From a virus, in IMG/VR virus record IMGVR_UViG_3300021389_000087, positions 1 to 32,673 of that record: 32,673 nt of DNA; one strand, written 5' to 3'. The translations under genes and the position numbers were made by a program. The notes beneath the pieces are model-generated. The model was given only the letters and a program-made list of their open reading frames with translations. It was not told where the DNA came from and did no database searches. Below are positions 15,501-20,971 of the stretch, piece by piece. Position 1 is the stretch's first letter. Every line of letters begins with the position of its first letter.

Positions 15501-15765
15501 CCGTAACCAATTCCCCATCTTGTTTTGGAGCAACAAAAGTAGATTCGTCTTTTTTTTTTACTTCGTATTGTTCACCAAAAAATTCTGGAAATTTAGGATT
15601 TATAACGTCATAATCATAATTGTATTTTATTGCAGTCTCTGTGTAATCTTTTAGTAACTGTAAATCTATGCCTTCTAATTCTGGAAACTTAGGCATTATA
15701 ACATCCCAATTATATTGGTTTTGTTTTGCCGTTTCTAAAAAATCTTTTAATAATTGCTCATCCAT
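3517..15765 (-). CDS. 4082-aa giant polyvalent internal virion (ejection) protein
   Basis: Occupies the T7 gp16 position after gp14- and gp15-like genes, so it is probably packaged and injected with DNA. Visible segments in order: a tandem 32-residue repeat (5-64); Ser/Glu-rich linker; hydrophobic stretches near 554-577 and 725-750; long coiled coils with Glu-rich linkers (about 830-1400); zinc-peptidase-like P-H1521-E-V-F-H1525-A with acidic E-E-F-I-A-E near 1584; a membrane-prone helix near 1764; an unassigned domain about 1885-2135; a second unassigned module 2145-2475; GNAT-like fold (Q2519-R-N-T-G-V-G); ART-like fold (F-R2721-G-V, S2758-T); then Large-polyvalent-protein-like coils and hydrophobic segments near 3666-3688, 3876-3898 and 3914-3936; basic Ser-rich tail. 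R-E-(Q/S)-K motifs separate the middle domains. No RNA-polymerase D-x-D-G-D motif was seen. Far longer than T7 gp16 (about 1,300 aa). Starts 2 bases after the 595-aa gene. Confidence 0.85.
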   Translation of the reverse strand: MDEQLLKDFLETAKQNQYNWDVIMPKFPELEGIDLQLLKDYTETAIKYNYDYDVINPKFPEFFGEQYEVKKKDESTFVAPKQDGELVTEDTSLDTQETPETTEYQPQNILEPIESEDAEFEASLKTSVTPEMISEPEEFVVPEMQYKFGKYGFDFEESTTNLLGTDAMLVKVRGTDKKLKVKLDRWWGKEGTSKELEKFLRENKRKESEILKQSQAIVQNQRTVQTEEELNATIKLFNQQSERFQYEVNEYAKARAKLDSIYNSNFSNVSKELRKNNPVLKANYDEWLKQSNELDLKLKDIEGKYEDFKYRGAKLDKTAGEYTAMKAQQGTWWSGFWNEMMASAGPTFTPMSSLIDLTTYLDEKVIEGDTTRGEEYKKDIIKIAKKKGLAPEGLNEDMSLDEVVKALGGDTNDVKLFFDSIVTKGFLNTPSMARARAMKTGSTKGGIQEKEKTNFDIVQDALLDIERKTKKYYEPKVDPSDPEGKRLISARERAFADALSDDPKFRNPFSVVGAQKDNFGNEGMVSAGRDAYNFLKDKSTTEQWAEVQKQGNFLKKGFLGLGGSLFAMLGTSSPLGWAQRTAQMYNMSTDYVDQEMEKNPMFDKISEAEKTQVKMPIGIATAVLENIGLRNIISQKGLLNSLVSKALRKSNKNTNAKTFQEFIRQDIESMIARGALVVTGAGLAEFETGLAQEIAAIEIKDVYNATKEAKMFETPETFAAYMGQVVEAGLAEMVGGLVMGSIPAVTTAVSGLDVQNLQPEVFEIFEKTIQEPTLKSAYISKLKNRIADPSNELDKKEAQKELDLVNKLEGILVANRIPFDEFNTNQRKEALQLLLQKETLENEIKEADKVLSKPKQELLDRVNKRLEKLTGESIDTQEEAEIESEGITQFDSTLEEGGKIVEEAVADIDEFRSLEQDEQIKFLDQAGKELLEEAEARGETEIEITEAQSLQRAVELFKKDQQTDTEVEVEEVVYEMNKTNKKIWSKDFEILDNRQGQEQALFDEEGNKTSDKWWIVNKVTGQIIEVDTKAMAKDVIANAPAYAEAFGDGTKVEANMLVTPAPEAEVEAEVDDKVLMTPQEIEKAIFESNVARNKAEKKGDEGEVKRQVEREKYLSSLLDEKTKNRLSIKNDLYSKDAVEKKIEELKKDPFSGFKFIKERIKILEEVLEEYNKIEALEDKKQFELNNRKKPGNIKVKDETSLNVVQKIEQRIKTIANISGQKRILNRLNIFKKSSLPENYKNLLNADLELVNGSTVKIKDVMDMSFKEFSDYANNLNTNSSEVDTTDIDNQIEEAKQKIESYKKFDKIPVKTAPKAEVKADPEAEVEEELESPVVEEEETMTEAEIDAEIEKNKKEELVIVRKIEALEKKQESLRGKPKQKVKDEIEEQFKLLKELVKVEKSLLVRKRKISEKKTDKETQEEQEDIKEFFKDELGESISPNLTINKEGKPEKVNKLKPRIIKIAKASARSIAKLLDETKIVLHESKSEYFKYTGKTSSGYYDTTTDTIHIDLTNARLSTVPHEVFHAVFLNKLKTDAKARAMAIKMVESVKKTLSKNSKLYKEIDAFTKLYTGDQEQFREEEFIAELIGLMSSQEFKKYKQLKAPAKYAIVEFLKKIAKKFGIKLGSEFGKDDQSVIDLINVLATKTVTGEEITEEDVEILSQIKKAEQEAEEIVLIESKAEQENAVEEVEEVTNIKKEANRIALEILKNKEKYKTVIAEVGDTLNDISLFVSTAINSYIEGKTNKIVEKSRLLKDKITKFVRDFKKATLVALVLISSFNIDANISNQAISYLEDNVKAFPSYLEKGLHKYGLIDVVENDVAEIVIETVAPVQEVVTLPESEIHSTEKESRDNKGTLSVHSSYHNNDVGQNYEPIPTKGNQSAPKIIDGSAVAHFFILDNRPKDFKDIYDADQTELLRQSKWFKSRGSWKNASNETYFPVFTKLDNGQVNVVYKKKGDINNNDAVIQNLVQYKSSEIAWNKEKNIDLKASQYKRIRGAGKSKTLVTKSGDIINSVIYTTRKKYSKFSGAAGIFIAETSNGEVFVKDFSGSVNNMIDGLKDFSNVTGVSQDNITIGFYDAGSVTAKPSGKNGKLKRSDWYGYNTKLYSGSGLALRTDFDAQAKQDVAILNGSVSGVINASPRESKSVLTSFTLKRFPTNPNIKLSEDTPLSNFNQKKSNLLESDRMTGAFIADAKNNPVFKFFGGIYFPQITGKWWASRTISKATSIAENMNANRDKDGYIYATPIIMKPNSHMSNQDMFETVWEFMKFDLRSKSSKVTKKLFSEYLTKALSLKSVRLTESDLNIKKSDNIETMITKLNKVLLGDDTTLSFEKRKAIIKAILGDPKVTEDRKFPTAGSISEVASKFEEEKTKKATKLWDIVMLMRTKGTLSTKVTPKSDEFYHKSYPAEIFSDQEIEVFFLDGAYNIDTTYPELTQSSGKVFSWKEYSEKHPSTEMALSQYGRTAKLSKASGNIVAPPQSREQKSVSELESNLENKYDVTLDLYQNKDFLELDKIIVTEDQRNTGVGSNVMREVIDFANKKGLTIALTPSTSYGATSIDRLKGFYKGLGFVENKGINKDFTTKQSMLKLPEVKGRESKIPVTIPADLDQQIDELKVRIEAESVMEFEKDKAGKEAYTEKFFDNYQALKDELKTLELLKEGLVPVYYERVKLAEKLNDLNKPFMKEVGNEFYPREGTVKKGKKIKEDKDLGGIFEVDADGYLFRGVSKADFYRILSTRFIDTDLRGTISEKEGINLAPNASTAFNYLPEGVEGVVMAIKVDKDMDLFMIGADDYVRSAKPIPYQNVKVVTTPSIEGRYLEIKDNAFFKLKDYAVNQEVQTKPKKEKTIYDIADSYYYGNDGYFNAKPAPDLTYLKREVESVPGNYSVKKASTGGLFLTQNNIIKKNLSRPKGREQKSTQQIINEGRQANFKESNIRDFLVRVLNRSAKEVDELMNLDKDFLEVVPKSFTNIKGGIKAGTKLYNRVEAYRKKLVKKNDKLKGNKKLTSTQIVDKTIEYLQKQPEYINEGDKYTVGSKKKGTQETRVRKGFSTQQARMLADYTKTAGVRPTNNMGAKIRKAMAAVRQKVKGARDLQKQKTALRNFIRQSLPKALYTKKDAIDLVNKVNDVNAGNIENLMKEVIEFVNKTNVKSLQAQIKLILNKKYSKVESGRKKPVKISDDIRKRIDFINSIILNDKATPAQIGDALVNLQNRFNELAAEVNQTEDTRSEMVDLELAMMYINTLQLEDTNETKVEQLDQIVQTLKEMIEDGRSQLKEQIREQHLYYLQQFELGYEAITGNKIDMNEPDAFDELNKIKKIFENEKAKRDTQNVIKRFLRSLREGIDRNFFGSAEDLFSLMDRLDKLPGEMYGGNLQEMFTERVDEATRLFKGRMMLVEQLIQEHLKGLYGKNWKKQSRQNRLAKDTGIMIQDGVPLSPKSQNQIAYLYNMYKDPANRKSFANPEMYGIKTIPKDATKAEREAIQALNEENAERVMSEMIALLDPKVKETADWQVNELYPFLYNHYNDAYKKLYRTDLPWNEFYAGTIYREGVDQEEASILDLQNARNIYSTAVGASGTKVRENSNKAIKSMDMMDVLNTYLNQMEYFAAYGEVVRDMSKLFNNKYISDAITKIHGKDVYKYTLAIIDKIASRGTSDSRNNTIVNAMNNVFILSRLAISPVIMIKQLTSFITYANDIGPLNYLKYAAKNKVEMLKVYKEIRDNSVYMKDRQRTSIMRAIETYSDANMKKFVPAGTKDWIVNFAMWTTKFGDKSAIFLGGMPNYSYYKAQFKKKNPGATEQEAIDYAVKLFERDTKRTQQSGDLQDKDYYQTKDPLYRGLNMFLTTPKQYLRKEIVAIRNLNRKLSQFDRKAGKGTVAQNLRTFFMYHVIMPVFFQYVSMGLPGILRDERDDDKLDLLRAAMIGNLNALFIVGDLFQMAGDLFTGKPWAGNNVKTVGLLSIAASLTEKFAYAAKLKDPAKKAEAYQKAYLELATFTSVPAPTIAKFVENYGNIGKDGDIGKDILRLLNFSKYQIEGPGKGGRPKKIKTIQELNEEYDKKKAKEQRSIPKNSRIFGPSNRRKSKSSSKIF
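7027..9351 (-). repeat. Four dispersed R-E-(Q/S)-K junction motifs in the giant gene
   Basis: Near-identical short motifs recur at R2140 (S-P-R-E-S-K-S; bases 9337-9351), R2479 (Q-S-R-E-Q-K-S; 8320-8334), R2593 (K-G-R-E-S-K-I; 7978-7992) and R2910 (K-G-R-E-Q-K-S; 7027-7041). The copies at R2479 and R2910 share the + strand string TTCTGCTCACGA except one base at its 5' side. They cut the protein into pieces of 339, 114 and 317 residues. The 114-residue piece is the GNAT-like domain and the 317-residue piece holds the ART-like domain. A weaker form, A-K-E-Q-R-S, is near residue 4058. Confidence 0.7.
15574..15753 (-). repeat. Tandem 32-residue repeat at N-terminus of the giant protein
   Basis: Residues 5-32 and 37-64 align without gaps: L-L-K-D-F-L-E-T-A-K against L-L-K-D-Y-T-E-T-A-I, then Y-N-W-D-V-I-M-P-K-F-P-E-L and Y-D-Y-D-V-I-N-P-K-F-P-E-F. 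The period is 32 residues (96 bases). Each unit looks like a helix, a Tyr/Trp-Asp turn and a K-F-P-E cap. It is likely a docking module, because it sits at the extreme N-terminus ahead of a disordered Glu/Ser/Thr linker. Confidence 0.85.
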
Positions 15766-15767
15766 AC

Positions 15768-17555
15768 TTATCTTGCTGTTCCTCCTGTTTCTGTATCTTT
15801 TGATTCTCCTATTATACCTTCAGATATATCTAAACCTGACTCTATAAATACATCTGCTGCTTCGTTTGTAATCTTTGGCAATAACCATTTTAAAAGATCC
15901 TCACTATTATCATTATCACTTCCGACAACAAAATCAAAAGTTTTTTCATCTGGAGCTGTTACCGTTACCTCATCAGATCCATCCCAAGCTGTCTCAAATG
16001 TAAATCCTAAAGAAGATAAAGCCCCCTTTAGTTTAGTCATTACTTTATCCTCATCTGCATTTACAAAAGATTTTTTAGAGTTTCCAAAAAATTGTCTAAC
16101 CTGCTGCCTAACTTTTGATATATTAGGTAAACTATCATCACCTCTTCCTGCACTTGTTCCTTTAAATGAATTATCTTTTCCTCCAAATATTGATTGCTTA
16201 CTTAATCCTTCTTCTCTCTTAGCTTTGTCTTGAACATCATGAATCTCTATTCCTGCTGCTGCCCAATCTACATAACTGTCAGTTATAGGAATAGCATTAT
16301 CTCCAGTTCTATTACCTGCAGGGTTTTCATAACGCACTTCCATAAAGTCTTTACCATCTCTTGAAACAAAGGTTATGTTTTTTAACATATTTTTAGCTTG
16401 TTTATTGTATGGACTAGAAATAATAGAACTAACAATACTACTTCTTCTATCAGGGTCTGTTTCACTATATAAAGAGTTCCACAAGTCAACAACATTTCCT
16501 TGTTGCTCTTCAAGTATTTTAGCTGCACTTTTTTCTCTTGGTGGTCTAGGTTCTTTTTGAGTTTCCTTACGACCTAGTTGTTTATCTATGTGTCTTCTTA
16601 AAAACTCTTCAGCTTTTGCTTTTTGTTTTTTACCCATTTCACTTGTAACATCCATAATCATTTTACCTGATCCTGGTTGTTGTGGGTCTTCTACCATTAA
16701 TATGGCGTTTTCTTTATGTTCATCTTTATTAAAAACAGTGTTAAAACCACCAACATAATCTTTAAGAATACTAGCGACATCATTTGGCATTTGTACTTGA
16801 CTCTGAACCATATCATTTACCATAAGGTCAAAATCTTTCATCTGCCTAACGTCATCGATAGTTTTGTATAATCCATCTGTTGTTAAATAGGTGTCTGCAA
16901 ATTTAGCAACCTCAGCATCTAAATTATCTAATTGATACTTTAGTATTTCTTGAGACAAAGAAAAATTTAACTGTTGAACTGTAGTAAAACTACCAGGAGT
17001 TTTATCCATAGTAACAACCTTTTTTCCATCAACATTTTTCTCTACTAATTTACCAACACTTACTTGCCCATTTGTAGGGTTAATATAAGCCTCATGATTA
17101 GAAAAATTTGCAAATCCTTCAAGTCTAGCTAACATATCAGCATCTAGTTGAGATGTAGTGCCATCTTGAAACTTCTTCATTCTATCAGAGTATATGGCTT
17201 GGTATTTTTTTCCTAGATTAAAAAGTTGTGTAGTCCCTTGGGTAAGATTAGCACGACCAATGTTATAGTCTTTTAATTTTAACTGACCTGATTTTAATAG
17301 TTGGTCTTGCATTAAACGCATCTGTTGTGCGTTGTTTGCATATGTCATAGCAAACTCATTTAAGCCTCTGTGGTCTCCTTGTGGAGCTTCTGAAAGGGTT
17401 GCACCTAATTCTGTAGTAGCATCATTAATAGCCTGTCTCTTAGACTCTCTAATAGCCTCAGCCTCTTTGAGAGAGTTTACCATATTAGAGGTAATCTCTG
17501 CCCAGTTTACCTGATTACTAGCATCCCTTTCTGCGTACTTATAATATGTTGCCAT
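15768..17555 (-). CDS. 595-aa internal virion protein (T7 gp15-like position)
   Basis: A mostly helical, soluble protein placed between the gp14-like Ala-rich protein and the giant protein, the same order as T7 genes 14-15-16, whose products build the DNA-ejection channel. The N-terminus (M-A-T-Y-Y-K-Y-A-E-R) leads into long helices (about 25-130) rich in Gln/Leu. A mixed central part (about 150-330) follows, with a charged R-R-H-I-D-K-Q stretch near 319. Then come Lys/Glu-rich and Pro-Arg-rich linkers (E-P-R-P-P-R-E-K) and an acidic C-terminus (D-N-D-N-S-E-D). No transmembrane segment is evident. Its stop is 2 bases before the giant gene's start, suggesting coupled translation. The functional call rests on order and architecture. 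Confidence 0.65.
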   Translation of the reverse strand: MATYYKYAERDASNQVNWAEITSNMVNSLKEAEAIRESKRQAINDATTELGATLSEAPQGDHRGLNEFAMTYANNAQQMRLMQDQLLKSGQLKLKDYNIGRANLTQGTTQLFNLGKKYQAIYSDRMKKFQDGTTSQLDADMLARLEGFANFSNHEAYINPTNGQVSVGKLVEKNVDGKKVVTMDKTPGSFTTVQQLNFSLSQEILKYQLDNLDAEVAKFADTYLTTDGLYKTIDDVRQMKDFDLMVNDMVQSQVQMPNDVASILKDYVGGFNTVFNKDEHKENAILMVEDPQQPGSGKMIMDVTSEMGKKQKAKAEEFLRRHIDKQLGRKETQKEPRPPREKSAAKILEEQQGNVVDLWNSLYSETDPDRRSSIVSSIISSPYNKQAKNMLKNITFVSRDGKDFMEVRYENPAGNRTGDNAIPITDSYVDWAAAGIEIHDVQDKAKREEGLSKQSIFGGKDNSFKGTSAGRGDDSLPNISKVRQQVRQFFGNSKKSFVNADEDKVMTKLKGALSSLGFTFETAWDGSDEVTVTAPDEKTFDFVVGSDNDNSEDLLKWLLPKITNEAADVFIESGLDISEGIIGESKDTETGGTAR

Positions 17556-17569
17556 TTACATTTTAATTT

Positions 17570-18556
17570 TTAATATAATCCTATGCCTTGATTTATGAGA
17601 TTTATTTGACCAGGAGTCATACCTTTCAAGTATGTTTGTAATTCTTCAGGTGTCATCATTGAAATATCTTGCATACTAAATTCTTGACCCATCAATTCTC
17701 CATCTGTACTAAAACCTGCCTTGTTTATTCTGTTTATCATACCCTCATCAAAAGATGAAAGTTGTTTTTTCTGAAGGTTAGCTAATGCTAAGTCTTTTCT
17801 ATTTACATTTGTAGTTTCAATATCAAATGGTAAAAAACTTGTAGGATTACTAGAATCACTAAGACCTGTTATGGTTGGTGCAGTAGCATTTCTATATCCT
17901 GTCCCTATTCCTAAGAAACCTTTTCCTTTTCCTGCACCTTGCATATAACTAGCTTTATCAGTTCTTACTGCCTGCCTCTGTGCTTTTGCTTGTGCTCTCG
18001 CTGCAGGACTCTTTGAAAACAATGGTGCTGCCTCTGCTGCTTGTGCTCCAAAAGCTGCTAACTGTTGAAATCCTTGTGTCTGTGCTGCTGCTGCTGCTTG
18101 TCCTGCATCTGATGCTGCCATCTGTGCTCCTGCAACCTCGCCTAAATCTAATTGAATACCAACATCACGAAGCCTTGATTCCTCTGCTGCTGCTGCCCTA
18201 TCTAATGCAGTCATCTCTCTACCCATTGCAGTACGAATGCCTTGCTGCCCTTTTTGTTGTGCTAGTTGTATTCTACCAACACCTGCTGCTGCTCCACGTT
18301 CAGACTCTCTTGCTGCCTCAACACCTTGTGCTCCTGCAACCAGTAAAGCCTCACGTTCAAGTTCGTAAGGTTCTTTCTGTATGCCTAATGCATCCAAGTA
18401 GTTTACCTCAAGTTTTTTTCTAGCTGCTGCCATTGCCCTAGCTGCCTCACGTTCTGCTTTTTCCTGAGCCTTACGTTGTTGACCTGCCTGAGCAAATGAC
18501 ATACCTGTTCCTATTGCCGATAATCCTAAACCAATTGCCGTAGCTATTCCTGCCAT
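17570..18556 (-). CDS. Ala-rich internal virion protein (T7 gp14-like)
   Basis: A 328-aa protein starting with a glycine/alanine-rich hydrophobic segment (residues 2-22, G-I-A-T-A-I-G-L-G-L-S-A-I-G). A long Ala/Gln/Glu/Arg-rich coiled helix follows to about residue 200, then a Gly/Ser-rich region and a compact C-terminus ending in M-T-P-E-E-L-Q. This N-terminal hydrophobic plus Ala-rich helix plan is that of T7 gp14-like internal virion protein B, which inserts in the outer membrane during ejection. Its start overlaps the cupin stop by 13 bases. The direct link to the two larger internal-protein genes supports an ejectosome role. Confidence 0.75.
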   Translation of the reverse strand: MAGIATAIGLGLSAIGTGMSFAQAGQQRKAQEKAEREAARAMAAARKKLEVNYLDALGIQKEPYELEREALLVAGAQGVEAARESERGAAAGVGRIQLAQQKGQQGIRTAMGREMTALDRAAAAEESRLRDVGIQLDLGEVAGAQMAASDAGQAAAAAQTQGFQQLAAFGAQAAEAAPLFSKSPAARAQAKAQRQAVRTDKASYMQGAGKGKGFLGIGTGYRNATAPTITGLSDSSNPTSFLPFDIETTNVNRKDLALANLQKKQLSSFDEGMINRINKAGFSTDGELMGQEFSMQDISMMTPEELQTYLKGMTPGQINLINQGIGLY

Positions 18557-19008
18557 AATTTTTCTTTTTTATTATATTCTTCCATTGTCATTGAAAAAAA
18601 ATTATCTTCTATTGCTTTCATATCTTTAGTGTCAGATGGATTAGCTATTACATTTATCCAAACACAATCCTCTAGACATTTAATTAATCTTTTAGTTCCC
18701 TTCAAAGAGTATGACCAACAAGGAGCTATATGTTCTACAATTTCATTTTCATTTTCTACTACAACTTTTCCAGACAATAAGAACCAAAAATGATTTGTAT
18801 GGTGTATGGCACTTATTACTATAGTACCTGCTTTCATTTTCATCTGACGCATATATAATCCATCAGTAAAGTTGTTTGTTATTGGAAACTCTTCATTGTT
18901 AACTAAATTTTTACCATCTCCATATGTCCCTTCTGCATTACTTTCTATAATTACATTTTGTAATCCTTCTAATTTTTTTATAAAATTAACTGATAACTCA
19001 CTATTCAT
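18544..19008 (-). CDS. Cupin-fold protein in the tail module
   Basis: A 154-aa single-domain cupin. The core motif is K-A-G-T-I-V-I-S-A-I-H-H-T-N-H-F-W-F-L-L, then S-G-K-V, matching the H-x(3)-H, then aromatic, then G pattern of cupin motif 1 (residues about 66-88). Motif 2 is degenerate, around P-C-W-S-Y and T-K-R-L-I-K. The canonical motif-1 glutamate is absent, so metal binding by the usual 3-His/1-Glu set is uncertain. It lies between a receptor-type tail protein and the internal proteins, where other marine podophages also carry small cupins. It may be structural or modify a sugar or small molecule. Its stop overlaps the 328-aa start by 13 bases. Confidence 0.7.
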   Translation of the reverse strand: MNSELSVNFIKKLEGLQNVIIESNAEGTYGDGKNLVNNEEFPITNNFTDGLYMRQMKMKAGTIVISAIHHTNHFWFLLSGKVVVENENEIVEHIAPCWSYSLKGTKRLIKCLEDCVWINVIANPSDTKDMKAIEDNFFSMTMEEYNKKEKLWQE

Positions 19009-19014
19009 TTACTT

Positions 19015-19022
19015 CAAAGATA
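19015..19022 (-). promoter_or_regulatory. Weak candidate -7 box before the cupin gene
   Basis: TATCTTTG on the - strand matches the Bacteroidota -7 element TAnnTTTG, but ends only 6 bases before the cupin ATG. No TTTG at the -33 distance is visible. A transcript from here would be nearly leaderless. It may well be a chance match in AT-rich DNA. Confidence 0.15.
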
Positions 19023-19028
19023 CTAATT

Positions 19029-20963
19029 TTAAGGAAATGATTTCATCACCTCCGATTCGACTGCAAACAACTCAACTGCACCTGTATTGTTATTGGTTAA
19101 GGTAAACACTGCATAGTGACCTAATATACCATGAGACTCTGCAGTACCGTTCTTTATAAAGAAATAATATACTGGTGTTGTTGGTGGAATGCTACCTAAA
19201 GGATTTCCTGCACCATCAGTAATAGTGGTGTCAACGATTAAATAATTTTCTCCGTTAACTATATCTTCAACCTTATTAATTACTTTACCTATTAATGTAA
19301 TTACACCACTAACATTGGTATACAACAAGTCACCTATACTTATAATTGTACCTATACTAACAAGTGGGTTTACACTAAAATAAACAAGGACCTGTGCAGG
19401 ATTGCTTATGTTAGCAAAAATGTTGTTACCAATTCCATTGGCAGACCTTAAAGGGTACTGTGTTACACTTGCAGGCTCTGAACTTGATGCCCTAAGATAT
19501 CCAAAGTATCCACCCTCTTTTAAAACAAACTCATCAGCTTGAATAAAATTACCCAACTGTTGGTCACTATCTACAGTAGCACTCCAAGAATCATCAGACT
19601 CTAGTGCTAGTGTTTTAAATATTTTATTTGCTAAAGGCTCTTCATTAAATACAGAAGTCATTATTGATGCGTAGTCTATTCCATAATAGTTATTTCTTCT
19701 TTCATTGGTATTATGTCTATACAGATTACCCTCTTTAAAGGTGTAGAAATAATTGTTCATACCAATCATCCAATCAGGGAAAAACGTGTAAAAAGATGGA
19801 AAACCTTTAACGCCATCGTCATATGTAAGTGTGTAAATAGATGTTTCATTAACTTGAACCCCACCTGTTCTGTCAAATTGCTCCTCGTAACATCCATTCT
19901 TTGTAACGTATATTTTATCGCCAACAATTAATGGCTGAAAGTAATCGTAAGGAGCAGTAGAAACAGGTTCTGCAAAAGAATAAAACACAGACCCATCTAA
20001 GTTTAAAACAATATTTTGATAAGAATCTACTCCGTTATAAGAGGTAAAATCTCCCTGTATATATATTTTATTATCCCATATTATTGTAGATAAATAAGTA
20101 TTAGCATTAAAGCCTGTTCCAAAATTAGCAGAAGTATCTATAGAACCATCTTCATTTAATTTTATAATATAATTTGCTGAAATACCATTATAGGAAGTGA
20201 AATGACCTGTTACATAAAAAGATGTTTCATTTGAATATCTAATAAAGTAATTAGGATTACTGGCAAGGTATGGATTAAACCCAGTGCCACCGTTAAACGA
20301 AGGGTCTAATGATCCTGTAGACGTAAGTTTAGTTATTCCAGGAGAGACAGGTGTTCCATTAAATGTATTCCAATACCCTAAACAAAACATTGAGTTGTCA
20401 GGGTTTATTAAGACATCAGTACCTGTATTGCTTCCACCTGAAAACCCTGAACCAATTACAAAGCTAGGGTCTATTGTTCCATCAGACAACAATCTAGCAA
20501 TACGACTAGATGGTGTGCCATTAAAATTATCAAACAATCCTGTAATAACTATTGACCCATTAGAGTCTACTTTAGAGCCTTGAGTAAAATTATTAAATCC
20601 TGTTCCAATATTTTGAGAAAAAGCCAAGTCTATAGAACCATCAGCGTTTAATCTTGTTACTCTATTTTGAGAAACTCCATCAAAGGAAGTAAAAAATCCT
20701 GTACATATTATTTTACCATCATCCTGTTTTGTGATACTCTCTCCTACATATAGAATTTGATTAAACCCAGTCCCAATATTAAAATCAGTATCAACACTTA
20801 AATCTTCATTTAATTTTATTAATCCAGAATATGGATAATCAGTTTCTCCATCTGTGAAAGTATTAAAAGCTCCATAATAATATGTGGTATTATTTTCATA
20901 TATGATATCTAACATGTAGAAATCTACTGGTAACCATCCGTAACATAAATTTTCTGTTGCCAT
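19029..20963 (-). CDS. Delta-60-repeat beta-propeller tail protein
   Basis: A 644-aa virion protein, likely a tail fibre or receptor-contact component. Residues about 30-335 hold six Delta-60 (DUF5122-type) repeats of roughly 50 residues, each carrying L-N-x-D-G-S-I-D-x-S-F, then G-T-G-F-N, then a strand ending G-x-F-x-S/T-Y/F-N-G. They should fold as a beta-propeller. After a link (about 335-375) comes a distinct C-terminal domain with F-F-P-D-W-M-I-G-M-N-N, R-H-N-T-N-E-R-R-N-N-Y-Y and a Phe-Lys-Thr-Leu core. In my recollection that domain type occurs in tail-hub proteins of Bacteroidota phages. It is placed between a Cys-rich tail protein and a cupin. It ends 20 bases before the cupin start. 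Confidence 0.8.
   Translation of the reverse strand: MATENLCYGWLPVDFYMLDIIYENNTTYYYGAFNTFTDGETDYPYSGLIKLNEDLSVDTDFNIGTGFNQILYVGESITKQDDGKIICTGFFTSFDGVSQNRVTRLNADGSIDLAFSQNIGTGFNNFTQGSKVDSNGSIVITGLFDNFNGTPSSRIARLLSDGTIDPSFVIGSGFSGGSNTGTDVLINPDNSMFCLGYWNTFNGTPVSPGITKLTSTGSLDPSFNGGTGFNPYLASNPNYFIRYSNETSFYVTGHFTSYNGISANYIIKLNEDGSIDTSANFGTGFNANTYLSTIIWDNKIYIQGDFTSYNGVDSYQNIVLNLDGSVFYSFAEPVSTAPYDYFQPLIVGDKIYVTKNGCYEEQFDRTGGVQVNETSIYTLTYDDGVKGFPSFYTFFPDWMIGMNNYFYTFKEGNLYRHNTNERRNNYYGIDYASIMTSVFNEEPLANKIFKTLALESDDSWSATVDSDQQLGNFIQADEFVLKEGGYFGYLRASSSEPASVTQYPLRSANGIGNNIFANISNPAQVLVYFSVNPLVSIGTIISIGDLLYTNVSGVITLIGKVINKVEDIVNGENYLIVDTTITDGAGNPLGSIPPTTPVYYFFIKNGTAESHGILGHYAVFTLTNNNTGAVELFAVESEVMKSFP
19961..20876 (-). 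repeat. Six Delta-60 protein repeats
   Basis: Units are marked by L-N-E-D-L-S-V-D-T-D-F-N, L-N-A-D-G-S-I-D-L-A-F, L-L-S-D-G-T-I-D-P-S-F, L-T-S-T-G-S-L-D-P-S-F, L-N-E-D-G-S-I-D-T-S-A and the decayed L-N-L-D-G-S-V-F-Y-S-F. The G-(T/S)-G-F that follows is kept in the first five and lost in the sixth. Confidence 0.85.
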
Positions 20964-20971
20964 ATTCTATT

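Noticed and set aside
3517-15765. Virion-packaged RNA polymerase, as in the giant proteins of crAss-like phages
   Set aside because: No D-x-D-G-D catalytic loop or double-psi barrel pattern was found. The one D-A-D-G-Y string (near residue 2715) lies in the ART-like domain and has the wrong context.
18181-18330. Repeated 'tgctgctgc' runs suggesting a microsatellite
   Set aside because: They are short Ala codon runs in an Ala-rich helix, irregular and in frame, without tandem array structure.
17980-18423. Leu-rich 147-codon + strand frame that looks membrane-like
   Set aside because: It is the reverse reading of the Ala/Gln-rich gp14-like gene; GCA/GCT codons read backwards give Leu/Cys/Ser.
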